From Pseudofrankia saprophytica (GTDB lineage Bacteria > Actinomycetota > Actinomycetes > Frankiales > Frankiaceae), in contig NZ_KI912266.1 in the NCBI RefSeq assembly GCF_000235425.2, positions 6,407,020-6,440,687 on the forward strand: a stretch of DNA of 33,668 nt, in the 5' to 3' direction. Made by a program: the position numbers and the translations under genes. Below the pieces are notes generated by a model. The model did no database searches and was not told the DNA's origin. It was given only the letters and a program-made list of their open reading frames with translations. Positions 23,263 through 31,760 of this stretch are shown piece after piece (the first letter of the stretch is position 1; every line of letters starts with the position of its first letter).

Positions 23263-23581
23263 GGCCGACCCGGGCTCCCGGCGTGAGGCTCTCCTGCCCC
23301 GCCGGGATTCCCGGCGAAGCGCCATCGCTCAATGATCGGAACGATGCCACGGATCCGGTAACTTCGCCGACGGGTACCGTCGGGCGGTCCGTGCCTCCAA
23401 GGTTTCGCTAAGGCGACCCCAAGGCAATGCTTAGCCGGATTCAACAGGCTTGGGCGGGTCGGCGAGCCGGGCGGGCCGAAGGGCATGCGGAAATGATCTT
23501 CTTTCGCGTGCCCGGCGGCCATGGTCACTCAGGGACGCGGACAGCAGCGGCAGGCGTGTGTAGGGCAGGGAGGCCCGGTCG
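23263..23581. other. Gap after serS with two hairpin-forming sites
   Basis: No gene is seen. CCGACGG-GTA-CCGTCGG at 23367-23383 is a perfect 7-base stem. GCTAAG (23407-23412) pairs with CTTAGC (23430-23435). The first could terminate serS, and the second lies 147 bases ahead of the cyclophilin GTG and could be an operator. A good ribosome site (AGGGAGG) lies just before the cyclophilin start. Confidence 0.5.
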
Positions 23582-24508
23582 GTGAGCAACTCGAAGACAC
23601 GGCGACGGCGCGAGCTGGAGATGGCCAGAGCGCAGCGGGCGGCGGAGCGGCGGCACGCCGCCCGTCGCCGACGGCAGCGGGTCATCACCATCGTCGCGGC
23701 CGCGCTCGTGGTCGTGCTCGGTGGCACGATCACGGCCGTCGTGCTGGCCACCACCGGTGGCGACGGCAGCCCCACCGCGAGCCCGACCCCGAGCGCGAGC
23801 GCGGCCGGCGCCACCACCAAGGTCGGCGACTGTGTCTACACCAAGGACACCTCCGGCCAGGCACCGGCGAAGGAGGTCTCGATGCCCGCCGCGGCGCCGG
23901 CCGTGAGCACCAAACCGGCGACGATGACCATCAACACGAACCTCGGCACGATGGTCGCGACTCTCGACCCGGCCAAGGCCCCGTGCACGGTGCACGCGCT
24001 GTACGCGCTGGTGCAGCAGAAGTACTTCGACGACACCCCGTGTCACCGGGAGACCTTCGGGCCCGAGGCCGGCATCTACGTGCTGCAGTGCGGCGACCCG
24101 ACCGGCACCGGCTCGGGCAGCCCCGGGTTCACCTACAAGAACGAGAACACCGCGGGCGTCAACTACAACCGCGGCGTGCTCGCCATGGCGAACGCCGGCG
24201 CCGACACCAACGGCAGCCAGTTCTTCATCAACTACGCCAACCCGAGCGAGGAGGGCGCCAAGGCCCTCGCCGGCGGCTACACCGTCTTCGGCCAGATCAC
24301 CCAGGGCCTGGACATCCTCGACAAGATCACCAGCCCGGGCGTCGACGAGGGCGGCTCGGACGGCGCCCCCGTCACCAAGCCCCAGATCACCTCGATCACG
24401 ATCGACCAGGAGCAGCCCGCGGCCGCCACCGGTTCCGCGTCGCCGGCTCCCACCACGAGCCCGGCCACGTCACCGACGCCGACCGCCACCGCCACTCCGT
24501 CGTCCTGA
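23582..24508 (+). CDS. Membrane-anchored cyclophilin-type peptidyl-prolyl isomerase
   Basis: The protein is 308 aa. Residues 1-33 are highly basic (RRRRELEMARAQRAAERRHA), followed by one transmembrane helix (VITIVAAALVVVLGGTITAV, 34-53), a Ser/Thr/Pro-rich linker, and a cyclophilin domain (~110-290). Recognisable segments are ATMTINTNLGTMVATLDP, YFDDTPCHRETFGPEAGIYV with LQCGDPTGTGSGSPG, and GVLAMANAGADTNGSQFFIN; the R and Q positions of the catalytic region are kept. The domain should therefore lie outside the membrane and isomerise proline bonds of exported proteins. The C-terminus is a Thr/Pro/Ala tail. The start is a GTG with AGGGAGG upstream. The domain order is that of the widespread actinobacterial extracytoplasmic cyclophilins. 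Confidence 0.88.
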   Translation: MSNSKTRRRRELEMARAQRAAERRHAARRRRQRVITIVAAALVVVLGGTITAVVLATTGGDGSPTASPTPSASAAGATTKVGDCVYTKDTSGQAPAKEVSMPAAAPAVSTKPATMTINTNLGTMVATLDPAKAPCTVHALYALVQQKYFDDTPCHRETFGPEAGIYVLQCGDPTGTGSGSPGFTYKNENTAGVNYNRGVLAMANAGADTNGSQFFINYANPSEEGAKALAGGYTVFGQITQGLDILDKITSPGVDEGGSDGAPVTKPQITSITIDQEQPAAATGSASPAPTTSPATSPTPTATATPSS

Positions 24509-24535
24509 CGGGACGGCGGGCCCGAAGTACCCAGG

Positions 24536-24567
24536 CCGGGGCTGACCTCCGCGGAGGTCAGCCCCGG
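24536..24567. terminator. Perfect 32-base palindromic terminator
   Basis: CCGGGGCTGACCTCCG is followed immediately by its exact reverse complement. It lies between the convergent stops of the cyclophilin (24508) and helicase (24586) genes and can work in both directions. Confidence 0.8.
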
Positions 24568-24585
24568 TGGCGTCTCACGGGTCCG

Positions 24586-26418
24586 CTAAGAGGCGTTCCA
24601 CTTCCGGATGGTGTCGATCCTGGTACGCAGCTGGGCGGCGGTGGCCTGGCCGCTGGGCGGCCCGCCGCAGGTGCGGCGAAGCTCGGCGTGGATCATGCCG
24701 TGGGGGCGGCCGGTGCGATGGTTGTTCGCCGCGACCAGCCGGTTGAGCTCCTTGCGCAGCTCGCCGATCACCTCGTGGACCGGGCGGCTGCCGTCCTCCT
24801 CCGCCGCCAGCGAGCCGACCTGGGCCGGCGGGGTGACGCCCGCCGCGATGTCCTTGGCCGCCTTGGACTTGCGGGCGCGCTCGGCGGCGAGCTGCGAGGC
24901 CTGGCGCTGGCGCAGCAGGGTGGTCACCTGGTCGGGCTCCAGCAGGCCGGGCAGGCCCAGGAAGTCCTCTTCCTCGGCCGAGCCCGCCGCGGCCGGCGCG
25001 CCGAACTCGCCGCCGTCGAAGATGACCCTGTCCAGCTCGGCGGAGGAGTCCAGCGCCGTGAACGGTGAGTCCGGCTTGTCGGTGGTGTCGCGGCGCCGGT
25101 TGGCCTCGCGCAACGCGTCGTCGTCGAACCCCTCCGGCTCGCGCAGCGGCTTGTCCAGCGCGTGGTCGCGCTGGACCTCCATCTGGCCGGCGAGATCGAG
25201 CAGTACGGGGACGCTGGGCAGGAACACCGACGCGGTCTCCGCCCGCCCGCGACCGCGCACGAACCGGCCGACGGCCTGCGCGAAGAACAACGGCGTCGCC
25301 ACCGACGTCGCGTAGACGCCGACCGCCAGCCGCGGCACGTCGACGCCCTCGCTGACCATCCGCACCGCGACCATCCAGCGGTCCGTCGAGCGGCGGAACG
25401 CCTCGATCCGGTCGCTGGCGGTCGGGTCGTCGGACAGCACGACCGTGGGCTCGGTGCCGCTGATCCGGCGCAGCAGCCCGGCGTAGGCGCGGGCGTTCGC
25501 GTGGTCGGTCGCGATCACGAGGCCGCCCGCGTCCGGCATGCCGCCGCGGCGGACCTGGGTGAGCCGCATGTCGGCCGCGGCGAGCACCGCGGGGATCCAG
25601 TTGCCCCGCGGGTCGAGCGCCGTGCGCCACGCGGCGGCCGTCTGCTCGTTGTTCAGCGGCTCGCCGAGCCGGGCGGACAGCTCGGCGCCGGCGCTGGTCC
25701 GCCAGCTCATCTCGCCCGAGTACGCGAGGAAGAGCACCGGGCGCACGACGCCGTCGCGCAGCGCCTCGGAGTAGCCGTAGGAGGAGTCCGCGACGCTGCG
25801 CGTCACCCCGTCCTGGCCCGGCAGGTAGGTGACGAACGGGATCGGGTTCACGTCGGAGCGAAAGGGCGTCCCCGTCAGCGCCAGGCGGCGGGTGGCCGGG
25901 CTGAACGCCTCCCGGGTCGCCTCGCCCCAGGACAGCGCGTCGCCAGCGTGGTGGATCTCGTCGAGGATCACCAACGTCCGCCGGGCCTTGGTGCGGGCAA
26001 AGTGCAGCGCCGGGTGCGCGGCCACCTGGGCGTAGGTGAGCACGACGCCGTCGTAGTCACGCGAGGTCGCGCCGGCGGAGTTGCGGAAGTTCGGGTCGAG
26101 GGAGATACCGGCGCCGGCGGCGGCGTCCGCCCACTGGCGCTTGAGGTGCTCGGTCGGCGCGACGACCGACACCGCCGTCACCACGCCGGCGGCGAGCAGC
26201 TCGGCGGCGGCCGTGAGGGCGAACGTCGTCTTGCCTGCTCCCGGCGTCGCGACCGCGAGGAAGTCGCGGCCACCCGCGGCCGAGGTCGCGCGGTAGCGCT
26301 CCAGCGCCACCCGCTGCCACTCCCGCAGCGGGCGTGCCTGGGTTCGCGGGGCGGGCACGGTCTGGGCCGCCTGCCGCGGTATCGGCCGGGTTGGCTCGGA
26401 TTGGTGGCGGACGTTCAC
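24586..26418 (-). CDS. DEAD/DEAH-box helicase (superfamily 2)
   Basis: The protein is about 610 aa. SF2 helicase motifs are in order: Q-like PLREWQRVALERY, Walker A VATPGAGKTTFAL, motif Ia VVAPTEHLKRQW, DExH motif LVILDEIHHAGD, motif III LALTGTPFRSD, motif V RMVSEGVDVPRLAVGVYAT and motif VI FAQAVGRFVRGRGR. A C-terminal region of ~150 residues, charged and Ala/Glu-rich, resembles that of actinobacterial helicases often annotated only as DEAD/DEAH helicases. The nucleic-acid substrate is unknown. The start is the GTG at 26418 (VNVRHQSEP); the frame continues upstream another 104 codons but with weak coding character. Convergent with the cyclophilin gene. Confidence 0.85.
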   Translation of the reverse strand: MNVRHQSEPTRPIPRQAAQTVPAPRTQARPLREWQRVALERYRATSAAGGRDFLAVATPGAGKTTFALTAAAELLAAGVVTAVSVVAPTEHLKRQWADAAAGAGISLDPNFRNSAGATSRDYDGVVLTYAQVAAHPALHFARTKARRTLVILDEIHHAGDALSWGEATREAFSPATRRLALTGTPFRSDVNPIPFVTYLPGQDGVTRSVADSSYGYSEALRDGVVRPVLFLAYSGEMSWRTSAGAELSARLGEPLNNEQTAAAWRTALDPRGNWIPAVLAAADMRLTQVRRGGMPDAGGLVIATDHANARAYAGLLRRISGTEPTVVLSDDPTASDRIEAFRRSTDRWMVAVRMVSEGVDVPRLAVGVYATSVATPLFFAQAVGRFVRGRGRAETASVFLPSVPVLLDLAGQMEVQRDHALDKPLREPEGFDDDALREANRRRDTTDKPDSPFTALDSSAELDRVIFDGGEFGAPAAAGSAEEEDFLGLPGLLEPDQVTTLLRQRQASQLAAERARKSKAAKDIAAGVTPPAQVGSLAAEEDGSRPVHEVIGELRKELNRLVAANNHRTGRPHGMIHAELRRTCGGPPSGQATAAQLRTRIDTIRKWNAS

Positions 26419-26916
26419 GGGCTCTGACTCTATGGGGCACCACCGACAACCGGCCGCCCCCGGGGCAGGCGCCGCGCCGGAGCCCACCCGTTCGAGGCCC
26501 GGCGGCGGCTGGCGGCCAGGCGGCGGCCGGCCGGGCGGGCGCGCCTCACGGTGCGCGGCAGGTGACCGGGCCGGCCCGACCTGCCCGCGGCGGACGCACG
26601 GGCCGTGACCGCACGGGCTGTGACCGGCGACGAAGTGGAGTGATCTGCACCACATCGGGCGCACGAGGATTTCCACAGCACGGTAGCCGGCACGAGCGTT
26701 GGTGACGACCATCTGCACGACAGGATGCACCTGCAGTCACGCTACGCCACGCTAAGGCCACAGCCCGAATACGTAGCGCCGAACGCGCGGCTACATTCTG
26801 TTTGCCGAAACCCAGGCCTGTACGTTCCGTGAACAATTCCGGAGCAGGTACTCGTGGACTCGCCTTTCCAAGCGGTTACGCTGATCGTGTCCATTGCCTG
26901 ACCTGGAGGTTGCGCG
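26419..26916. other. Divergent gap between helicase and XRE regulator
   Basis: No convincing gene. The stretch 26730-26880 is less GC-rich than its surroundings. GTAGC (26773-26777) and GCTAC (26790-26794) form a weak inverted repeat, and GTTC-CGT-GAAC at 26824-26834 is a short palindrome. Either could be a control site. The XRE gene has a good ribosome site (TGGAGG) just before its ATG. Confidence 0.5.
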
Positions 26917-28620
26917 ATGCCGGCACAAGTCGGGACCGAGGCTCGTCCCATTGCGACTGAACCGCGTCGCGTGCTGGCCGCGGACCGGGGCCGCGCCCCG
27001 GCTGCCCGAGGCGCCCACCCGGGTCAGGGCAACCGTGGCCAGAACACCGCCCTGCCGGGCGCGCCTGGCCAGCACACCGCGGGCCGCGGCGGGCACGGCC
27101 AGAGCGTTCACCACCAGCCCGACCGGTCACGCCCGGCCATCCACCCGGCCGATTCCGAGATGGACGCGGCGAGGCCGATGCCCGCGCGAACTCCGAATGG
27201 CCGGCTGCGGACCTGCCGGGAGGAGAAAGGCTGGTCCCAGGAACGGCTCGCCGTCGAGCTGCGACGTTTCGCGGTTCTGCACGAGGGCCGGGAGGCCGGC
27301 GTCACCGGCAACATGATCTGCAAGTGGGAAAAAGGCGACAAAAAGCCGAGCCTGCGTTACCAGCGGCTGTTGCGAGCCCTTTTCCACCGCTCATCGGCGG
27401 AGCTTGGATTCATCGACGACGACCCAACATCGAATGGGCCCACCGCAGGCATGGCCGCGGGAATTCTGGGTATAGCGGACGTCGTGGACCCGCACGTAGT
27501 GAACACCATGGCCACGAACAGCTCCGGAAACCATGTCGACCGCACGTCGTCGATTGTCCTGCGCACCGGCGAGGACGCTCGCGGCATTCCGGTCGAGCGG
27601 CGCGGATTCCTTCGGATGATGGCGGCCGGTGGGGTCGCCGTCGTCCCGGTCGGCGCCACCGTCGCCGCGACGGGAGCCGCCGACGAGGCGCCCTGGGACC
27701 GGCTCTCGGCGGCGCTTCGCCAGCGCAGCCCCGTCACCCCCGAGCTCGCCCAGCAGCTCAGCCAGCACACCGCCGGTCTTTTCGGCCTGGAAGAGCGGGT
27801 GCCCGCGCGCACGCTGCTGGGCCGCGTCGCCGGCCACCTGTGCACCCTCACCCAGCTGCTCGAGTCGACGACCCGCTCACCGATCCGGCGCGAACTCGCC
27901 AGCACCGCGGGCGAGACGGCGGCGCTCGCCGGCTGGCTCGCGTTCGACATGAACGACAACCCCTCGGCGCTCGCGTATTACCGGGTCGCCATCGAGGCCG
28001 CCAAGGAGGCCGACGACCCGGCGCTGTGGGCCTGCGTCCTCGGCTACGAGAGCTACCAGCCGGGCGCGGCCGGCCGCCCCGACCAGGCCTGCGCGCTGCT
28101 CGCCGAGGCGCAGCGCAGGATCGGGCGTGGCGCGAACCCACTGACCAGGTCGTGGCTCGCCGCCAGGGAGGCCGAGGAGCAGGCGGCGCGCGGCGACGGC
28201 CGCGCGGCGAGCGCCGCGATCGACCGGGCCCAGGAGGCGTTCGCGAAGGCCAACACGCCGGACCGGGTCTGGACTGGCTTCTTCGACCGCGGCCGCCTCG
28301 ACGGCCTGCGGGTGACCACCATGACGCGGCTGCGCCGCCCGACCGCCGCGTACGCGGCGGCGAGCGACGCGCTGCGCGCCGCCGGCCCCGCCGCCACCAA
28401 GAAGCGGTCCCTCCTGCTCGCCGACATCGCCGAGGTGCACATCCAGCGACGCGACATCGAGAGCTCCTGCCGGTTCGCGGCCGATGCCCTCGCCATCGTC
28501 GCGCAGACGGACTTCTCCCTCGGCCTCGGCCGTGTGCAGCGGGTCCGCGAGCGTCTCGCCCCGTGGCAGTCCACCGTCGCCGTCCGCGACCTCGACGAGC
28601 AGCTGCGCGCGCTCGTCTAA
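26917..28620 (+). CDS. XRE-family regulator with TPR-like C-terminus and internal twin-arginine segment
   Basis: The protein is 567 aa. Residues 1-80 are Gly/Gln/His/Pro-rich. An XRE helix-turn-helix spans about 95-158 (RLRTCREEKGWSQERLAVEL, then GNMICKWEKGDKKPSLRYQR). At 228-254 an RRGFLRMMAAGGVAVV segment combines a twin-arginine-like RRxFL motif with a hydrophobic stretch, like a Tat signal placed inside the protein. Residues 260-567 are helical repeats (ETAALAGWLAFDMNDNPSAL, AYYRVAIEAAKEADDP, LLLADIAEVHIQRRDIESSC) typical of actinomycete XRE-TPR regulators. The ligand is unknown. The ATG at 26917 has TGGAGG 7 bases upstream; a start at 27160 would remove the low-complexity part. The stop TAA is followed after two bases by repeat copy C. 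Confidence 0.8.
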   Translation: MPAQVGTEARPIATEPRRVLAADRGRAPAARGAHPGQGNRGQNTALPGAPGQHTAGRGGHGQSVHHQPDRSRPAIHPADSEMDAARPMPARTPNGRLRTCREEKGWSQERLAVELRRFAVLHEGREAGVTGNMICKWEKGDKKPSLRYQRLLRALFHRSSAELGFIDDDPTSNGPTAGMAAGILGIADVVDPHVVNTMATNSSGNHVDRTSSIVLRTGEDARGIPVERRGFLRMMAAGGVAVVPVGATVAATGAADEAPWDRLSAALRQRSPVTPELAQQLSQHTAGLFGLEERVPARTLLGRVAGHLCTLTQLLESTTRSPIRRELASTAGETAALAGWLAFDMNDNPSALAYYRVAIEAAKEADDPALWACVLGYESYQPGAAGRPDQACALLAEAQRRIGRGANPLTRSWLAAREAEEQAARGDGRAASAAIDRAQEAFAKANTPDRVWTGFFDRGRLDGLRVTTMTRLRRPTAAYAAASDALRAAGPAATKKRSLLLADIAEVHIQRRDIESSCRFAADALAIVAQTDFSLGLGRVQRVRERLAPWQSTVAVRDLDEQLRALV

Positions 28621-28622
28621 TT

Positions 28623-28820
28623 GGTTCGCTCCGTCCGGGCACGGCGCTCCGGCCCCGTACTCGCTTCGCTCCCACGGGACCTCCGCGCCGTGTCCTCCTC
28701 CGCTCACGGGCGCTCCGGCGACCTCGCTGCGGCCTCCCCACGTCGCTTCGCTCGTGGGGAAGCCTCCGCGAGGCGCGCCTCCGCGCCAGCGCGGTTGCGA
28801 TCCGCTGAACGTCACCAACC
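28623..28820 (+). repeat. Modular GC-rich repeat, copy C
   Basis: The head GGTTCGCTCCGTCCGGGCAC starts three bases after the XRE stop. It includes CTCGCTTCGCTCCCACGGGA and the stem CCCCACG-N10-CGTGGGG (28736-28759) around TCGCTTCGCT. The tail is CGCTGAACGTCACCAACC at 28803-28820. It faces copy D. Confidence 0.82.
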
Positions 28821-28840
28821 CGAAACCACAACGCTCGTAT

Positions 28841-28911
28841 GGACACGTCGCTTCGCTCGTGTGGCGGCTTTCACCCCTGTCTAGACACTCCACGAGCGCA
28901 GCGAAGTGTCC
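28841..28911. repeat. Long imperfect hairpin between repeats C and D
   Basis: Arms 28841-28864 (GGACACGTCGCTTCGCTCGT and on) and 28890-28911 pair with a few mismatches around a 25-base loop. The arm contains the same TCGCTTCGCT motif as the repeat modules. It could block read-through between the outward-lying genes. Confidence 0.6.
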
Positions 28912-28935
28912 CGACGGACAGGCCTGCTTCGGCTA

Positions 28936-29131
28936 CGTGACGTTCAGCGCAAGGTGACCGTGCGGGCGCGGAGGCGCGCCTCGCGGAGGCCCGACCCACG
29001 AGCGAAGCGAGGTGGGCCGGGCCGCAGCGAGGTCGCCGGAGCGCCCGTTCGCGGAGGAGGACGGCGCGCGGAGGTCCCTTGGGAGCGAAGCGAGTAACGG
29101 GCCGTAGCGCGCCGCCCGCACGGAGCGAACC
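28936..29131 (-). repeat. Modular GC-rich repeat, copy D
   Basis: Minus-strand copy with head GGTTCGCTCCGTGCGGGC at 29131 and tail near 28936 (CGTGACGTTCAGCGCAAGG on the plus strand). The stem CCCAC-N12-GTGGG (28995-29016) is present around the TCGCTTCGCT loop. It forms an inverted pair with copy C. Confidence 0.82.
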
Positions 29132-29163
29132 AGCAACAACCTTCCACCCCAACCCCGGAGCCT

Positions 29164-29209
29164 GCGAAGCGAGTACGGGCCGGAGCGTGCTGCCTGGACA
29201 CAGCGAACC
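29164..29209 (-). repeat. Head fragment of the modular repeat
   Basis: On the minus strand it reads GGTTCGCTGTG, then GCACGCTCCGGCCCGTACTC and GCTTCGC, i.e. a degraded head of the repeat, just upstream of copy D's head. The rest of the gap to 29368 is less GC-rich and I see nothing else in it. Confidence 0.65.
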
Positions 29210-29368
29210 AGAAATACAACCCAGCCCGTGGAAAAACCGGTCCGCCGGCGCCGGATACCGCATTCTTACCTGTCCGGCGGCAGCGCATCCCGACTCCGAC
29301 GCGGACTCACCGAGCTCCCATTGTGAACGGAGCCCGAGGCTGAAAGACCGAGCCCGGAAAATGAGCGT

Positions 29369-30583
29369 TCACACCGGATATGGATATTTCTCCGGGGATG
29401 AGGCCACCGCGCGGCGGGTGTGGAGGTCGTCGATGGTCGCCGCGTCGTAGCCGAGCTCGGTGAGAATCTCCCGGGTGTGTTCGCCGTACAGCGGTGCCGG
29501 GCGGTCCGGGCGGGTCGGGGTGTCGCTAAAGGTCATGAGGTTGCCGAACTGGCGAACCCGGCCGAGCAGCGAGTGCGTGTGCTCGGTGACCAGGCCAAGG
29601 CGCACCAGGTCCTCGTCGAACAGCAGGGTCTCGCCGTCGCGGGTGTCCGCGGAGATCTCGGCCGGCACCCCGGCCGCGTCGAGTGCACGTACCCAGGCCA
29701 GCGCCCGGTCCGCGCGGAAGGCCTCGGCGAGCAGCGCCGTGAGCTCGGCGCGGCGCTCTTCGCGGGCGGCCGGCGTGGCGAACCGCGGGTCGGCCGCGAG
29801 TTCGGCGAGGCCCAGCACCGCGCACAGCGCCTGCCAGTGCTCGGGGCGCACCGCGGCCAGCTGCAGCCAGCCGTCCCTCGTCTCGTACAGCCGGTAGAGG
29901 GCGCCGAGGCCGAGCTGCTCGCGGTCGAGCTCGCCACGCGGCGACGGGGTGCCGTCGGCGGCGAGCCAGGAGTCGGCGGTGTGCAGCATGCTGCCGTGCA
30001 GGATCGACGTCCACACCGACTGGCTCACCCCGGTGTTGGCGCGGTGGAACAGCGCGACCAGCACGCCGAAGACCGAGGGGATGGCGGCGGCGATGTCTCC
30101 GTGCCCGTAGCGGTACCACAGCGGCGGGTTGCCCGCGGGGACCGGACCCTGCTCCCATTCGATGCCGCTGGCCGCCTGGCCGAGCGGGTCGAGCCCGCCC
30201 AGGTGGGAGTACGGCCCGACCGGCCCGTACATGTACGTGTTGCAGTACAGGATGTCGGGTCGCACCGCCTTGCAGTGCTCGTGGCCGATGCCGAGCCGGT
30301 CGGCGATGCCCTTCTGCATGTTGTGGTGGACGACGTCGGCGGTCGCGACCAGCCGCAGCGCGACGTCCAGGCCCTCGGGCTTCTTCAGGTCGAGGGCGAT
30401 GTCCCGCTTGCCGCGCTGGCAGCCCAGGAACGGGCCGACGTTGTGGTGGCGCATGCCGTCGCCGTGGATCGACTCGACCTTGATGACCTCGGCGCCGAGG
30501 TCGGCCAGCAGCATCGGCCCGAACGGGCCTGCGAGGAACTGACCGAAGTCGATGACGCGAATACCCTCGAGTGGCCCGGGCAC
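29369..30583 (-). CDS. CaiB/BaiF-family CoA transferase (first of a pair)
   Basis: The protein is 404 aa and a class III CoA transferase. It opens with PLEGIRVIDFGQFLAGPFGP, then LADLGAEVIKVES, and RDIALDLKKPEGLDVALRLV, all hallmarks. The catalytic Asp is D132 in HLGGLDPLGQAASG, where the acyl anhydride is formed. The family moves CoA between carboxylic acids; the actual acids are not predictable. The start is a GTG one base after the stop of the second CoA-transferase gene (30585), so they are co-translated. Two different monomers encoded together may form a heterodimer, or act on successive substrates. The dienelactone hydrolase gene just upstream on the same strand fits a pathway for an organic acid. 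Confidence 0.88.
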   Translation of the reverse strand: MPGPLEGIRVIDFGQFLAGPFGPMLLADLGAEVIKVESIHGDGMRHHNVGPFLGCQRGKRDIALDLKKPEGLDVALRLVATADVVHHNMQKGIADRLGIGHEHCKAVRPDILYCNTYMYGPVGPYSHLGGLDPLGQAASGIEWEQGPVPAGNPPLWYRYGHGDIAAAIPSVFGVLVALFHRANTGVSQSVWTSILHGSMLHTADSWLAADGTPSPRGELDREQLGLGALYRLYETRDGWLQLAAVRPEHWQALCAVLGLAELAADPRFATPAAREERRAELTALLAEAFRADRALAWVRALDAAGVPAEISADTRDGETLLFDEDLVRLGLVTEHTHSLLGRVRQFGNLMTFSDTPTRPDRPAPLYGEHTREILTELGYDAATIDDLHTRRAVASSPEKYPYPV

Positions 30584-30584
30584 G

Positions 30585-31727
30585 TCAGATCACTCCCTTC
30601 GCGCGCAGGTCGGCGAGCTCGGCGGTGTCGTGGCCGAGCGCGCCGAGCACCTCGTCGGTGTGCGCCCCGGCCGCGGGGCGCGGGCCGGCCACCACGGCCG
30701 GGGTCGCCTCGAGGAAGACGACCGGGCCTACCTGGGTGGTGGCGCCGACCTCCGGGTCGACGACCTCGACCACCGATCCGGTGGCCAGCAGCTGCGGATG
30801 GCCGAACCGTTCGTGGGGCGGCCCGATCGGCTCGGCGTTGCGGCCGGCGGCGTGAAGCTCCTCGATCAGCTCGGCGCGGTCGCGGCGGGCGAACGCCGCT
30901 GCCTTCTTCGTCTCGTGCGCGGCCCGCTCGGCCGGCGACATCGCGAAGACGACGGCCGGTTCGACGTCCTCGATGCCGAGGATGTCACCTTCGGTGCGGG
31001 TCGGCTTCCCGCCGGTCACCATCGCCGCGTGGATCCACTCGCCGTTCGCGCACTCGTAGATGCCGGCCTGGTGGATGGAGGGGAACGAGTTCGGCAGGCC
31101 GTGCTGACCGGTGTCGGTCCAGTTCCAGTTCTGGGTGGTCAGCGACATCGCCCCCGCGAGCAGCGACACCTCGACCCGCTGGCCCCGGCCGGTGCGCTGC
31201 CGGGCGACGAGCGCACCCATGATCGCCACGGGGACGAGGTACGCCGCGCCGAGGCTCGCCACCGGGCTGTGCTGGAACACCGGCCCGGGGCGGTGACTGG
31301 GCACCTCCCAGTGCAGCCCGGCCCGGGCCGACACCAGCGCGTCGTAGCCGGACCGGTCCGCGAAGCGGCTACCGGTCGGCCAGGCCGGGACCGCGCAGTA
31401 GACCAGCCGGGGGAACTCGTCGCGCAGGTCGGCGTAGTCGAGCCCGAGGCGGGCCATCGTCCCGGCGGCGAACGCCTCCACCAGCACGTCCGCGGTGGCG
31501 AGCAGTTCCCGCAGCAACCGCGCCCCGTCGGCGCTTTTCAGGTCGAGCGTCACCGAGCGCCGGCTGCGGTCGTAGACCACCGACGCGGGCTCGGCCCGCC
31601 CGGGCCGGCCACCCGGCGGCTCGATCTTGATCACGTCGGCGCCGTGCTCGGCGAGCTGCAGCACGCCGAGCGGCCCAGCGATCCCACCGGTCAGGTCCAG
31701 CACTCGAACACCGTCAAGAGCCTGCAT
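30585..31727 (-). CDS. CaiB/BaiF-family CoA transferase (second of a pair)
   Basis: The protein is 380 aa and of the same class III family as its neighbour but clearly divergent. It has QALDGVRVLDLTGGIAGPLG, LAEHGADVIKIEPPGG and SVTLDLKSADGARLL. The catalytic Asp is D129 in RSGYDALVSARAGLHWE. In the centre is TQNWNWTDTGQHGLPNS, and after that come GIYECANGEWIHAAM and the typical C-terminal helical region. It is transcribed before the first copy at 29369 and overlaps it closely, indicating a matched pair. It is separated from the upstream hydrolase gene by 33 bases. It is more similar to alpha-methylacyl-CoA racemase/L-carnitine-type transferases than to formyl-CoA transferase, but I cannot name the substrate. 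Confidence 0.87.
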   Translation of the reverse strand: MQALDGVRVLDLTGGIAGPLGVLQLAEHGADVIKIEPPGGRPGRAEPASVVYDRSRRSVTLDLKSADGARLLRELLATADVLVEAFAAGTMARLGLDYADLRDEFPRLVYCAVPAWPTGSRFADRSGYDALVSARAGLHWEVPSHRPGPVFQHSPVASLGAAYLVPVAIMGALVARQRTGRGQRVEVSLLAGAMSLTTQNWNWTDTGQHGLPNSFPSIHQAGIYECANGEWIHAAMVTGGKPTRTEGDILGIEDVEPAVVFAMSPAERAAHETKKAAAFARRDRAELIEELHAAGRNAEPIGPPHERFGHPQLLATGSVVEVVDPEVGATTQVGPVVFLEATPAVVAGPRPAAGAHTDEVLGALGHDTAELADLRAKGVI

Positions 31728-31760
31728 GCGCCGCGCCTCGGCCTTCCGTCGAAGTGGTGG

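Noticed and set aside
28841-28911. Possible CRISPR-like or tRNA-like element near the C/D repeats
   Set aside because: No regular repeat-spacer spacing and no cloverleaf or T-arm; it is a simple imperfect hairpin.
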